Shown here: piece by piece, positions 44,959-53,192 of the stretch
Layout of the letters: each line of letters opens with the position of its first letter
Numbering within the stretch: position 1 is the stretch's first letter
DNA from: Tessaracoccus palaemonis
Lineage (GTDB): Bacteria > Actinomycetota > Actinomycetes > Propionibacteriales > Propionibacteriaceae
NCBI RefSeq assembly: GCF_019316905.1
Contig: NZ_CP079216.1
Span: forward strand, 3,140,345-3,204,344
Length of the DNA stretch: 64,000 nucleotides
Reading direction: 5' to 3'
Position numbers and translations under genes: made by a program
Notes under the pieces: model-generated
Told to the model about the DNA's origin: nothing
The model's database searches: none
The model's input: the letters and a program-made list of their open reading frames with translations, nothing else

Positions 44959-45894
44959 ATGTCGGAGATCCACGACGTCATCATCATCGGATCCGGCCCC
45001 GCCGGATACACCGCCGCGATCTACGCCGCCCGCGCGAACCTGAAGCCGCTGGTCTTCGAGGGTGCCTTCGAGTCCGGCGGCGCGCTGATGAACACCACCG
45101 AGGTCGAGAACTTCCCCGGGTTCCCGGAGGCCATCGACGGCCCGGACCTGATGGCGAACCTCCGCAAGCAGGCCGAGCGCTTCGGCGCCACGCTCATCAC
45201 GGACGACGTCACCGAGGTCCAGCTGACCGGCGACGTCAAGATCGTCAAGGACTCCGAGGACGTCGAGTACCGGGCCAAGTCGGTCATCCTGGCCATGGGT
45301 TCCGGCTACCGCCGCCTCGGCCTGCCCGACGAGGACCGACTGTCCGGCCGGGGCGTGTCCTGGTGCGCCACCTGCGACGGCGCGTTCTTCCGTGACAAGC
45401 CCATCGCCGTCGTCGGCGGCGGCGACTCCGCGATGGAGGAGGCGACCTTCCTCAGCCGCTTCGGCTCCAGCGTCGTCGTGATCCACCGACGCGACGAGCT
45501 GCGCGCCTCGAAGATCATGATCGACCGCGCCCATCGCGACCCGAAGATCGACTTCGCCTGGAACTCCGCCATCCGGACCATCAACGGCGAGAACTCCGTG
45601 CAGTCCGTGACGCTGGAGGACACGGTGACCGGCGAGCTGCGCGACCTCGAGGTCAACGGCCTGTTCATCGCGATCGGCCACGACCCCCGCTCGGAGCTGG
45701 TCAAGGGCCAGGTCGACCTCGACGCCGAGGGCTACGTCGTCGTCGACGGCCGCTCGCAGGCCACCAACCTGCGCGGCGTCTTCGCGTGCGGCGACCTCGT
45801 CGACCACACCTACCGCCAGGCGATCACCGCGGCCGGCTCCGGCTGCGCCGCCGCCCTCGACGCGGAGCGCTTCCTGCAGTCCCTCGAGGACTGA
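44959..45894 (+). CDS. trxB: Thioredoxin-disulfide reductase
   Basis: Cytoplasmic flavoenzyme of 311 residues that reduces thioredoxin with NADPH. FAD site [10 protein letters not shown] at 11-20, redox pair Cys136-Cys139 in WCATCDG, NADPH site [12 protein letters not shown], and the C-terminal FAD motif [25 protein letters not shown] precedes ATG 44959. Its partner thioredoxin lies 200 bases downstream on the same strand, separated by a palindromic repeat. The trxB-trxA pair near parAB is conserved in actinobacteria. Confidence 0.97.
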   Translation: MSEIHDVIIIGSGPAGYTAAIYAARANLKPLVFEGAFESGGALMNTTEVENFPGFPEAIDGPDLMANLRKQAERFGATLITDDVTEVQLTGDVKIVKDSEDVEYRAKSVILAMGSGYRRLGLPDEDRLSGRGVSWCATCDGAFFRDKPIAVVGGGDSAMEEATFLSRFGSSVVVIHRRDELRASKIMIDRAHRDPKIDFAWNSAIRTINGENSVQSVTLEDTVTGELRDLEVNGLFIAIGHDPRSELVKGQVDLDAEGYVVVDGRSQATNLRGVFACGDLVDHTYRQAITAAGSGCAAALDAERFLQSLED

Positions 45895-45924
45895 CACCGC
45901 CCTCCCGACCCGGCCCCACCCACG

Positions 45925-46018
45925 GACGCCAACGGTATTTCCCAGGCGCCAACGAAGTTCATCGACGCCAACGATATTCACGCGAATATCGTTGGCGTCG
46001 GTGCATATCGTTGGCGTC
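45925..46018. repeat. Palindromic GCCAACG repeat, copy 2
   Basis: Same architecture as 10069-10160: three forward GCCAACG units followed by two inverted ones. The best palindrome has 16-bp arms GACGCCAACGATATTC (45964-45979) and its complement (45984-45999). It sits between trxB and trxA, so a strong stem here may separate their expression. Confidence 0.9.
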
Positions 46019-46100
46019 TGCGAGAGGGGCCCGGAGCTGAGGGCGTAGAATCGTGAGCCGCTGCCCCGACGGGGCGGGCCCACCCCAAAGGAGTTTGAAC

Positions 46101-46418
46101 GTGGCTGTTGTTGACGTGACCGAGAAGACCTTCGTCGACGAGGTGCTGATGGCCGACGGGCTCGTGGTCGTCGACTACTGGGCCGACTGGTGCTCGCCGT
46201 GTAAGCAGATGGCCCCGATCATCGACGAGCTCGCCGGCGAGTTCAGCGACGTGAAGTTCGTCAAGGTCGACACCAACACCAACCCCAACCTCGCCGCTGA
46301 GCAGGGCATCCTCTCCCTCCCGACGCTGCAGTTCTTCCAGGGGGGTCGCGTCACCAAGGCCCTCTCCGGCGGCAAGACGAAGAACGCGCTCAAGAAGGCC
46401 ATCAACGAGCTCATCTGA
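46101..46418 (+). CDS. trxA: Thioredoxin
   Basis: Small redox protein of 105 residues with the active site WCSPCK (Cys31, Cys34), the conserved Asp26 region VVDYWADW and cis-Pro in LPTLQFF. GTG 46101 follows AAAGGAG. Ser-Pro in place of the usual Gly-Pro between the cysteines is a minor variation. Reduced by the TrxB encoded just upstream. Its stop overlaps the start of the next gene (TGATG). Confidence 0.96.
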   Translation: MAVVDVTEKTFVDEVLMADGLVVVDYWADWCSPCKQMAPIIDELAGEFSDVKFVKVDTNTNPNLAAEQGILSLPTLQFFQGGRVTKALSGGKTKNALKKAINELI

Positions 46419-47014
46419 TGACCACTGAGTCCACGCCAGACCCGGACGAGCAGCCGGATCGACAGTGGACGGCCGTCTCCCGCGAGGAGCCGGCCCGTCC
46501 GCCGCTCCCCTCCGTCGTGAAGTTCGGGGGATTGGCGCTGCTCGCGGCCATGGTCATCGCAGCCGTGCTGATCGGCGTCGCGCTGGGCGGGGGGTTCATG
46601 CCCGCGACGCCGTCGCCCTCCGCCTCACCGACCCCCGCCTATCCGCTGGAGCTGCCGGTCCAGGTCGGCGATCTCGTACGCGGCGACGTGACCGAGAGCC
46701 AGGGCCCGGCCCCTGAGAACCAACAGATCGTCCGCGCCGATTACTCCGACGGCACCGCCCGCGTCGTGGTACTCGTGACCTTCCCCGAGCGGACCATCAC
46801 GCAGTTCCTCGAGGATGCGGGGGTCACCATGAACGACACCAGCGGTCAGGTCCTGGTCAGCGACGGAATCTACTGCGGGACGTCCGCGGACACGGGCCTG
46901 GAGGCGTGCGGCATCGTGCAGGACTCGACGGGCCTCCTGGTGCTCCCCACCACCGAGACGGACCAGAGCGCAGAGGATCTCGTCGCCGCATTCGACGACG
47001 CGCTCACCTCCTGA
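46418..47014 (+). CDS. Hypothetical membrane-anchored protein
   Basis: A 198-residue protein coupled to trxA by a 1-base overlap. A cytoplasmic N-terminal part (45 residues) is followed by one membrane helix (FGGLALLAAMVIAAVLIGVA) and an external domain after a Ser/Pro-rich linker. The external part has DLVRGDVTESQGPAP and ICGTSADTGLEACGI-like text with two Cys that may form a disulfide. No known family is recognised. Its position suggests an envelope-related role, but this is only inferred. Confidence 0.72.
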   Translation: MTTESTPDPDEQPDRQWTAVSREEPARPPLPSVVKFGGLALLAAMVIAAVLIGVALGGGFMPATPSPSASPTPAYPLELPVQVGDLVRGDVTESQGPAPENQQIVRADYSDGTARVVVLVTFPERTITQFLEDAGVTMNDTSGQVLVSDGIYCGTSADTGLEACGIVQDSTGLLVLPTTETDQSAEDLVAAFDDALTS

Positions 47015-47144
47015 CTCCTTCCCGACGGTGCACCGCCGGGCCAGGCGCCTGCGAGAGGGCCTCCCGAGGAGGCGTCCGGGCGACTAATCTGGCCGGAAGG
47101 ACGCCGCGCCCGCGGCGCCTTCATCCCACAGAGGCTCCAGGACA

Positions 47145-48449
47145 GTGACCGACCAACACCGCCACGACACCCGGCTTGACCGGTTCGTCGACAGCTATTC
47201 ACAGCGCACCGAGGGCATGCGGGTCTCCGCAGTCCGAGCTCTGTTCAGCGTCGCAAACCGCCCGGAGATCGTGTCCCTGGCCGGCGGCATGCCCAACATC
47301 AAGGACCTCCCCCTCCACCACATCGCCGACTCGCTCGCCGCGATGATCGAGACCAACGGCACCAAGGTGATGCAGTACGGATCCGGCCAGGGCGAGGGGG
47401 TGCTGCGCGAGCAGATCGTCGACGTGATGGCGCTTGAGGGCATCACCGCCCACCCCGACGACATCACCATCACGGCTGGCTCACAGCAGGGCCTCGACCT
47501 CGTCACGCGCATCTTCTGCGACCCGGGAGACGTCGTGCTGGCCGAGTCGCCGTCGTACGTCGGCGCCCTCGGGACGTTCCTGAGCTACCAGTGCGAGGTG
47601 GTGCACGTCCCCACCGACGAGAGCGGCATCAGCCCGACGGCGCTGCGTGAGACCATCGAGCGCCTGCGCGCGCAGGGCAAGCGGATCAAGTTCCTCTACA
47701 CGATCCCCAACTACAACAACCCTTCCGGCGTCACGCAGCCGTGGGAGCGTCGCCTCGACGTGATCAGCGTCTGCGAGAGCGAGGGCGTTCTCGTCGTCGA
47801 GGACAACCCGTACGGGCTGCTGTCCCTGGACGCCGACCCCATCCCGGCCATGCGTTCTGCCGACGACAACGTCATCTACCTCGGTTCCTTCTCCAAGACG
47901 TTCGCCCCCGGATTCCGCGTCGGGTGGGTGCTCGCCCCCCACGCGGTGCGCGAGAAGCTCGTGCTGGCGCAGGAGTCGGCGACGCTGTGCCCGCCGGTGT
48001 TCAGCCAGTACGCCATCGCGGACTACCTGACCAACAACGACTGGCGAGGCCAGATCGACATCTTCAAGGACATGTACCGCGCCCGCCGCGACGCCATGCT
48101 GCTCGCGCTCGCCGAGGAGATGCCCGAGGGAACAACCTGGACCCGGCCGGCCGGCGGCTTCTTCGTGTGGGTGACGCTGCCGGAGGGCCTCGACACCCAG
48201 GCGATGCTCCCGCGCGGCGTGGATGCGAGGGTGGCCTACGTCCCCGGCCCGGCCTTCTACGCCGACGGCCAGGGCGCGCGCAACGCCCGACTCTCCTTCT
48301 GCTTCCCGCCCCCCGACCGCATCAAGACCGGGGTGCGACGCTTCGCCGACGTCGTGCGGCGCGAGCTCGAGGTCATGAACACCTTCGGGGTGTCGCATTC
48401 GCCCACCCTCTCGCGGCCTGCCCCCGGCCCTAGCGCTAACCTCACCTGA
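47145..48449 (+). CDS. PLP-dependent aminotransferase, class I/II fold (MocR/2-aminoadipate type)
   Basis: Fold-type I aminotransferase of 434 residues without an attached GntR domain. Motifs: ISLAGGMP-like IVSLAGGMPN, YGSGQGEGVLREQI, TAGSQQGLDLV, YTIPNYNNPSG and the Schiff-base lysine in GSFSKTFAPGFRVGW. The closest pattern is the 2-aminoadipate/alpha-aminotransferase group. GTG start at 47145. It directly precedes the D-Ala-D-Ala ligase gene (12 bases), a pairing known near parAB in propionibacteria, so a role in D-amino-acid or wall-precursor supply is possible (inference). Confidence 0.88.
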   Translation: MTDQHRHDTRLDRFVDSYSQRTEGMRVSAVRALFSVANRPEIVSLAGGMPNIKDLPLHHIADSLAAMIETNGTKVMQYGSGQGEGVLREQIVDVMALEGITAHPDDITITAGSQQGLDLVTRIFCDPGDVVLAESPSYVGALGTFLSYQCEVVHVPTDESGISPTALRETIERLRAQGKRIKFLYTIPNYNNPSGVTQPWERRLDVISVCESEGVLVVEDNPYGLLSLDADPIPAMRSADDNVIYLGSFSKTFAPGFRVGWVLAPHAVREKLVLAQESATLCPPVFSQYAIADYLTNNDWRGQIDIFKDMYRARRDAMLLALAEEMPEGTTWTRPAGGFFVWVTLPEGLDTQAMLPRGVDARVAYVPGPAFYADGQGARNARLSFCFPPPDRIKTGVRRFADVVRRELEVMNTFGVSHSPTLSRPAPGPSANLT

Positions 48450-48461
48450 CAAGGAGGCATC

Positions 48462-49409
48462 ATGACCATCATCGTCATCGCCGGGGGGCTGAGCCATGAA
48501 CGCGACGTGTCGCTCCGATCGGGGCGCAGGGTCGCCAAGGCGCTGCGCGAGGCCGGACGCCAGGTGATCGAGGCCGACGTCAACGCGGACCTCGTCCCTC
48601 TGCTCCACCGCACCGACGACCCCGTGGTCGTCCCCATGCTGCACGGCGGACTGGGCGAGGACGGCGCGCTGCGCGAGGTCCTCGGGGTGCTGAAGGTCCC
48701 CTTCGTAGGGCCGAACGGGGCGTCGTCGCGCCTGACGTTCGACAAGTCCATCGCGACGTCGATCGTGCGTTCCGCCGGCATCGACGCGCCCCTCCAGATC
48801 GCTCTCCCGCATGACATCTTCCGTGAACTCGGCGCCCCGGCACTGATGGACGGCATCGGGGAACAGCTCGGCTACCCCCTCATCGTCAAGCCCTCGCGCA
48901 GCGGGTCGGCTCTCGGCGTGACGAAGGTCGAGGAGCCCGGCCAGCTGGCCAGCGCCCTCGTCGCGGCCTACGCGTACGGCCCCGTCGCCGTCATCGAGCA
49001 GTTCCTCACCGGCACCGAGGTCGCCGTCACCGTCCTGGACCTTGGCGACGGGCCCCGCGCGCTGCCCCCGGTCGAGATCCGACCCGAGTCCGGGGTCTAC
49101 GACTACGAGTCGCGCTACACCGCCGGCGCCACGCGCTTCGTGACCCCCGCCGAGCTTGACGACGACGTGCTCACGGCCGCCGGCGATCTGGCAGTCGCCG
49201 CGCACCGGGCCCTCGGCCTACGCGACATCTCCCGCATTGATGTGATGGTCGTCGAATCTCGCCCCTACTTCCTGGAGGGCAACGTCGCACCGGGCATGAC
49301 GGAGACGTCGCTCGCGCCGCTGGCGATGGAAGCCGACGGCACCGACGTGGGACACGTGTATGCCCAGCTGGTCGACCGGGCGACCGCCCGGGCAGAGGGT
49401 CGCGGATGA
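48462..49409 (+). CDS. ddl: D-alanine--D-alanine ligase
   Basis: ATP-grasp enzyme of 315 residues that makes the D-Ala-D-Ala dipeptide of peptidoglycan. Motifs: GGLSHERDVSLRSG at the N-terminus, PMLHGGLGEDG, KPSRSGSALGV (ATP-binding loop) and the metal site FLEGNVAPGMTETSLAP, where Glu-Gly-Asn replaces the common Glu-Val-Asn. Somewhat short for the family but complete. AAGGAGG precedes ATG 48462. It overlaps the SURF1-like gene by 4 bases. Confidence 0.9.
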   Translation: MTIIVIAGGLSHERDVSLRSGRRVAKALREAGRQVIEADVNADLVPLLHRTDDPVVVPMLHGGLGEDGALREVLGVLKVPFVGPNGASSRLTFDKSIATSIVRSAGIDAPLQIALPHDIFRELGAPALMDGIGEQLGYPLIVKPSRSGSALGVTKVEEPGQLASALVAAYAYGPVAVIEQFLTGTEVAVTVLDLGDGPRALPPVEIRPESGVYDYESRYTAGATRFVTPAELDDDVLTAAGDLAVAAHRALGLRDISRIDVMVVESRPYFLEGNVAPGMTETSLAPLAMEADGTDVGHVYAQLVDRATARAEGRG

Positions 49410-50128
49410 CCCCGCGTCTCCGGCGCGTCCTCATCATGCTTGCCAGCGCGGTCGTGGCCGCGGTGATGGTCATCCTCGGCCTCTGGCAGATGCACTCCTA
49501 CGAGGAGTCGACCCGCGATGTCTCGGCCGAGCGTGCCGCGGAGGCCCCCGTCGTCCTCGAGGATCAGGTCTCCGACGACGGGACCATGAGCGACATCTAC
49601 GGCAAGCCCGTCACCTTGACGGGCGTCTACCTGCCGGAGGACGAGGTGCTGGTCGGGACGACCGACACCCTTCGCGTCGTGACTCCCGTCCAGTTGACCG
49701 ACGGCCGCTACGTCGCCGTCGTCCGAGGATCGGTCGACGCGGGCGGCGTCGTGGCGGCGGCGCCGGAAGGCGAGCAGTCGATCGAGGGCATCTTCCTGGC
49801 CTCCGACAAGACGTCCGACGACCGGGCTTCCGCTGGTGCCGACATGGCGACAGTCCGCATTCAGGCCTTGGCGCAGGAGTGGCCGACCCCCTTGCTGGGT
49901 GGCTACGTGACGCTCTCCGAGGCCGACTCCGCAGCCCAGGGACTCGGCGCCGCCTCGCTGACCCTCCCCGAGGCCGAGGGATCCGCGACACATCGCGGCT
50001 ACGCGCTCCAGTGGTGGGTGTTCGCCGCTGGAGCGATCGCGTTCGGGGTCTACGCGGCCCGTGGGGTCAAGGACGACGAGGACGCCCCACCGGCCCAAGT
50101 CGACAACCCCGTGATGACCAACACCTGA
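49406..50128 (+). CDS. SURF1-like protein
   Basis: A 240-residue membrane protein of the SURF1/Shy1 family, which helps cytochrome c oxidase assembly. Two helices bracket an external domain: RRVLIMLASAVVAAVMVILG at the start, followed by LWQMHSYE, and YALQWWVFAAGAIAFGVYAA at the end, with the conserved QWW-x-FA in the latter. The middle has VTLTGVYLPEDEVLVG and TPVQLTDGRYVAVVRGSV. ATG 49406 overlaps the ddl stop. Confidence 0.88.
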   Translation: MTPRLRRVLIMLASAVVAAVMVILGLWQMHSYEESTRDVSAERAAEAPVVLEDQVSDDGTMSDIYGKPVTLTGVYLPEDEVLVGTTDTLRVVTPVQLTDGRYVAVVRGSVDAGGVVAAAPEGEQSIEGIFLASDKTSDDRASAGADMATVRIQALAQEWPTPLLGGYVTLSEADSAAQGLGAASLTLPEAEGSATHRGYALQWWVFAAGAIAFGVYAARGVKDDEDAPPAQVDNPVMTNT

Positions 50129-50186
50129 CCGGACCACGGCGGGTCCCCGAGCCTTGAGCACACTGTTGTGACCTGCGCCGCCGCCA

Positions 50187-50285
50187 AGCATCGACGATGC
50201 GCGATCCTACATCGTGCTGCCGTGCCACACTGCGCCGCCTGCGGCGTGATCGAGCATGCCCATGGCCGGCAGAGGGTCGACGTCA
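50187..50285 (+). pseudogene. ISL3 transposase 5' remnant with internal deletion
   Basis: The stretch TCGACGATGCGCGATCCTAC at 50191 matches the region around the ISL3 transposase start at 32662, and CATGGCCGGCAGAGGGTCGA matches its HAHGRQRVE segment at about 32850. The part between is missing and the rest of the element is absent. It is a relic of a related but not identical element. The remainder of 50129-50392 shows no gene. Confidence 0.7.
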
Positions 50286-50392
50286 GGGCACGCGAAGGTA
50301 GCGTGCGCACGTCGAGTGTTCACACCACCACCACACCCTCGATTGTCAAGAGCCGCTTTCCTAGCTTCTGTGGACACTCAAAAGGAGATTCT

Positions 50393-50998
50393 CTAGCGAG
50401 TGCTCGCGGGAAAACAGGTAGCGCCCCCGTGGGTCACCCCATCCTCCCATCGCACGGTGGGTGACGGTCCCCCGGACAGCTCGATGCGTGCGTTCTCCAC
50501 GTCTCCTCCAAGGATGACGACGGCATTCCGATGGACGCTGCAAGTCGCGGCCTCCATAGTCGCTGTCGTGAATCCGTCGGGAACGCCGATGATGGTCATC
50601 ACCTGCATCCCTGGGAACGTTGTGCTGGACATGATGCGCGTGTCGCCCGCACTCAGAATGCGATTACAGCCAACAGAGGAATGCGTCGAAGTCGAAAAGC
50701 CCGCGCAGGCCCAGTCACTGCCGGTACCGAGATACATGCGAGCCCCCGAATGCTCACCGAGGTAGATTGCCTTGAACCCGTGGCCGAGATGGCGCTGAAA
50801 CATGTCGAAGAGCTGTTCAGATGCGAATTTGACCTGGCCGGTAACGCTTGAGAAGCGTGCCTGCGGCTCGGAGTAAGTCGCGGGGCTTGCCTGGCTGCTG
50901 GTGGACACGGCCGGGGGTGGCGAACTCGGGGTAGTTGTCGGCCAGCACCCTGTGAGCCCCAGCAGTGTGGCGAGTCCGATGATCAGATGTAGCCGCAT
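50393..50998 (-). CDS. Putative lipoprotein of unknown function
   Basis: A 201-residue exported protein. The N-terminus MRLHLIIGLATLLGLTGCW is a lipoprotein signal with lipobox LTGC (Cys18), followed by a Ser/Thr/Pro-rich linker and a globular part with four further cysteines that may form disulfides. No family is recognised. It overlaps the upstream secreted-protein gene by 16 bases, so the two are expressed together. Confidence 0.68.
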   Translation of the reverse strand: MRLHLIIGLATLLGLTGCWPTTTPSSPPPAVSTSSQASPATYSEPQARFSSVTGQVKFASEQLFDMFQRHLGHGFKAIYLGEHSGARMYLGTGSDWACAGFSTSTHSSVGCNRILSAGDTRIMSSTTFPGMQVMTIIGVPDGFTTATMEAATCSVHRNAVVILGGDVENARIELSGGPSPTVRWEDGVTHGGATCFPASTR

Positions 50999-51354
50999 TG
51001 CAGGGTGTTGTTCTTCCCGGAGATGTTGGAACAGCGCGCCTTGAAGACGCCATCGACGGCTCCGATTTCAGCCTGCCCGAATGCCTCTCCTGCGACCGCA
51101 CGGCCCTTCTTGTCAACGAGCTCGGCCTTCGTACGGTATGCGTATTGTCCCACTGCCGCCGAGTAGCCCATGGTGGTATACCCAGACACGAAGGACGAGT
51201 TCTTGCCGATCGCTCCGCAAGAGTAGACGGTCAGCCGCACGGGCAAGTTTTCGAAGTAGTAACCGTTACACCATTCTGAGCGTGCGCCTGAAGGCACTGG
51301 TTGTGCCAGGATCGCGAGACTGAGAGCGATGACAGCAACCAGACGTATGTGCAT
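50983..51354 (-). CDS. Small secreted protein of unknown function
   Basis: A 123-residue protein with signal peptide MHIRLVAVIALSLAILAQPV (cut expected after GAR or nearby), leaving about 98 mature residues with four cysteines (SEWCNGYYF, VYSCGAIG, ARCSN, LQCGYI) that can form two disulfides. Start ATG 51354 is chosen for the signal peptide; ATGs at 51375 and 51384 are alternatives, and the frame running further upstream is only repeat DNA. Ribosome site is weak. Coupled to the lipoprotein gene. Confidence 0.6.
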   Translation of the reverse strand: MHIRLVAVIALSLAILAQPVPSGARSEWCNGYYFENLPVRLTVYSCGAIGKNSSFVSGYTTMGYSAAVGQYAYRTKAELVDKKGRAVAGEAFGQAEIGAVDGVFKARCSNISGKNNTLQCGYI

Positions 51355-51471
51355 TGGTCGACTTGTGAGGAGCATATTCGCCATACAACACCGGTCCGCT
51401 GGGCCCGTCAATGGCAGGCCGATGCCCGGTGGCACGAAAGTGCCATGGTGGTCCGGAGGCAGCCGGGCGTC

Positions 51472-51852
51472 TCGATGGCCTTCGACAAGCTCAGGGAACC
51501 GGCCCACCCCAGCCAACCCATCAGGTAGCCGAGCCTGTTGAGGTGTCTGCCCCTGGTCGCCGAGCCTGTCGAGATGCCCTGCCCCGGATCGCCGAGCCTG
51601 TCGAGGGGCCCTGCCCCGGATCGCCGAGCCCGTCGAGGGGCCCTGCCCCGGATCGCCGAGCCTGTCGAGGTGCCCTGAGCGAAGCGAAGGGACTCCCCCG
51701 AGACACTCTGGACCACCCCTCGCTGCGCTTCGGGGCCCTTCGACAGGGCCTGTGCTGAGCTTGTCGAAGTGCTCAGGGAACCGGCCCACGCTACGGGGCC
51801 CTTCGACAGGGCCTGTGCTGAGCTTGTCGAAGTGCTCAGGGAACCGGCCGAC
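51472..51852. repeat. Cluster of TTGTCGA-type interspersed repeats
   Basis: This 500-base gap carries about ten repeat units: GATCGCCGAGCCTGTCGAGG followed by GGCCCTGCCCCG in tandem at about 51587-51660, and CCCTTCGACAGGGCCTGTGC, continuing TGAGCTTGTCGAAGTGCTCA, twice in direct repeat (about 51738-51783 and 51798-51843). It belongs to the family seen at 5477, 7912 and 12107. No gene is seen. Confidence 0.85.
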
Positions 51853-51862
51853 CAAAGAATCG

Positions 51863-52237
51863 TCAGGCGGCCTCGGAAGCCGCGAGCGTCGCCCGGACGT
51901 TCTTCGTCGCGAAGTGCTCAGCCACGAAGGACAGGAACGGCACCGTGCCCGCAAGCATGATCATCACGAACCACTTCAGAGACCACTTCACCCTGCGCCC
52001 GAGGTCATAGGCCGTGATCAGCAGCACCATGTAGAGCCAGCCGTGCGGGACACCCGTCCACGTCACCACACGGCCATCCCCCCAGATGTACTTCAGCGGG
52101 AGGCCCACGAGCATGAGGACGACGAGCAGCACGCCCACCACGTAGGCCATGATGCGGTAGCGCACGAGCGCGGAACGCACTGCCGCGATGTCCTCCTTGT
52201 CGACGAGGTCCGCTGGTGCGGTGGCCGACTCGTTCAT
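51863..52237 (-). CDS. DUF3817 integral membrane protein
   Basis: A 124-residue protein with three membrane helices: YRIMAYVVGVLLVVLMLVGL, WLYMVLLITAYDLGRR and WFVMIMLAGTVPFLSFVAEH. The P-H-G-W-L-Y segment and the arginine pair after helix 2 are DUF3817 hallmarks. Function of the family is unknown. It is on the same strand as parB, 60 bases downstream of its stop, with two direct repeats in the gap. Confidence 0.85.
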   Translation of the reverse strand: MNESATAPADLVDKEDIAAVRSALVRYRIMAYVVGVLLVVLMLVGLPLKYIWGDGRVVTWTGVPHGWLYMVLLITAYDLGRRVKWSLKWFVMIMLAGTVPFLSFVAEHFATKNVRATLAASEAA

Positions 52238-52252
52238 ACTGGTCTCCAGTCG

Positions 52253-52296
52253 TAGAGATTTGTCGATATAGCAGTTTAGAGGTTTATCGATGTAGC
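52253..52296. promoter_or_regulatory. Pair of 20-bp direct repeats (candidate operator) before the DUF3817 gene
   Basis: TAGAGATTTGTCGATATAGC (52253-52272) and TAGAGGTTTATCGATGTAGC (52277-52296) differ at three positions and are spaced 24 bp. They share the core TTTRTCGATRTA. A third copy of the core is at 55187-55198. The AT-rich, partly symmetrical core suggests a regulator site. Confidence 0.55.
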
Positions 52297-52297
52297 T

Positions 52298-53191
52298 TCA
52301 GATCGTTTTACCGTCAAAGATGGCCATGATGCGATCGAGGTCCTCCCCACTGGCGAACTCGATAGTGATCTTGCCCTTGTTGCGTCCGATGGCGACCTTC
52401 ACGCGGGTATCGAACTGGTCACTGAGGCGGGACGAGATCGACTGTTCCTGCTCGGACGGGAGTCGCGGGCCGCGCGGGGTCGAAGTGCGAGCGGTGGTGC
52501 CGCCCGGGATCCGGGTGAGCGCGACGATCTCCTCGGTGGACCGCACTGAGAGCCCCTCCGCCACGATGCGGGCTGCCAGCCGCTCCTGCGCATCGGCGTC
52601 ATCCAGGCCGAGTAGAGCCCTGGCGTGGCCGGCGGAGAGGACGCCCGCCGCGACCTTGTTCTGCACCGTGTGCGGCAGGTTCAGGAGCCTGAGGGTGTTC
52701 GAAATCTGCGGTCTGGAGCGATGGATCCGCTGCGCGAGATCCTCCTTCGTGCAGGCGAAGTCGTCCAGCAGCTGGCTGTAGGCCTGGGCCTCCTCGATGG
52801 CGTTGAGGTTGGCCCGGTGCAGGTTCTCAAGGAGGGCATCGCGCAAGAGGGCTGTGTCGTCCGTGCCCCGGATGATCGCCGGGATGGTCGCAGCGCCAGC
52901 CAGCTTCGACGCCCTGAGTCGACGCTCACCCATGATGAGCTCGTACGTGCCCTTGCCAGCTCGTCTGACGACGATGGGCTGCAGGACCCCGAACTCCTTG
53001 ATCGACGCTGACAGTTCGTCCAGGTCGTCCTCGTCGAACACCTTCCGCGGCTGCTGCGGGTTGGGGACGATCTTCGAGACGTCGAGTTCCTCGAACGTCG
53101 AGCCGTCCTCGAGGGGGGCCGTCTGGTCGTCGTCGGTGCGGGCGAAGAGATCGCCCAGGCCGCGCCCAAGTCCGCTCTGCTTTGCTGCCAT
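52298..53191 (-). CDS. parB: Chromosome-partitioning protein ParB
   Basis: CTP-dependent DNA clamp of 297 residues that loads at parS and organises the origin region. ATG 53191 is chosen; a longer frame to 53311 overlaps parA. Domains: N-terminal CTPase region with NPQQPRKVFD and the GERRLRAS motif, helix-turn-helix KEDLAQRIHRSRPQISNTLR, LLGLDDADAQ and a C-terminal dimerisation helix. It follows parA by one base. Confidence 0.96.
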   Translation of the reverse strand: MAAKQSGLGRGLGDLFARTDDDQTAPLEDGSTFEELDVSKIVPNPQQPRKVFDEDDLDELSASIKEFGVLQPIVVRRAGKGTYELIMGERRLRASKLAGAATIPAIIRGTDDTALLRDALLENLHRANLNAIEEAQAYSQLLDDFACTKEDLAQRIHRSRPQISNTLRLLNLPHTVQNKVAAGVLSAGHARALLGLDDADAQERLAARIVAEGLSVRSTEEIVALTRIPGGTTARTSTPRGPRLPSEQEQSISSRLSDQFDTRVKVAIGRNKGKITIEFASGEDLDRIMAIFDGKTI

Positions 53192-53192
53192 C

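Noticed and set aside
47481..49205. Open frame of 574 codons on the minus strand
   Set aside because: Antisense to the aminotransferase and ddl genes, both certain; no protein-like motifs.
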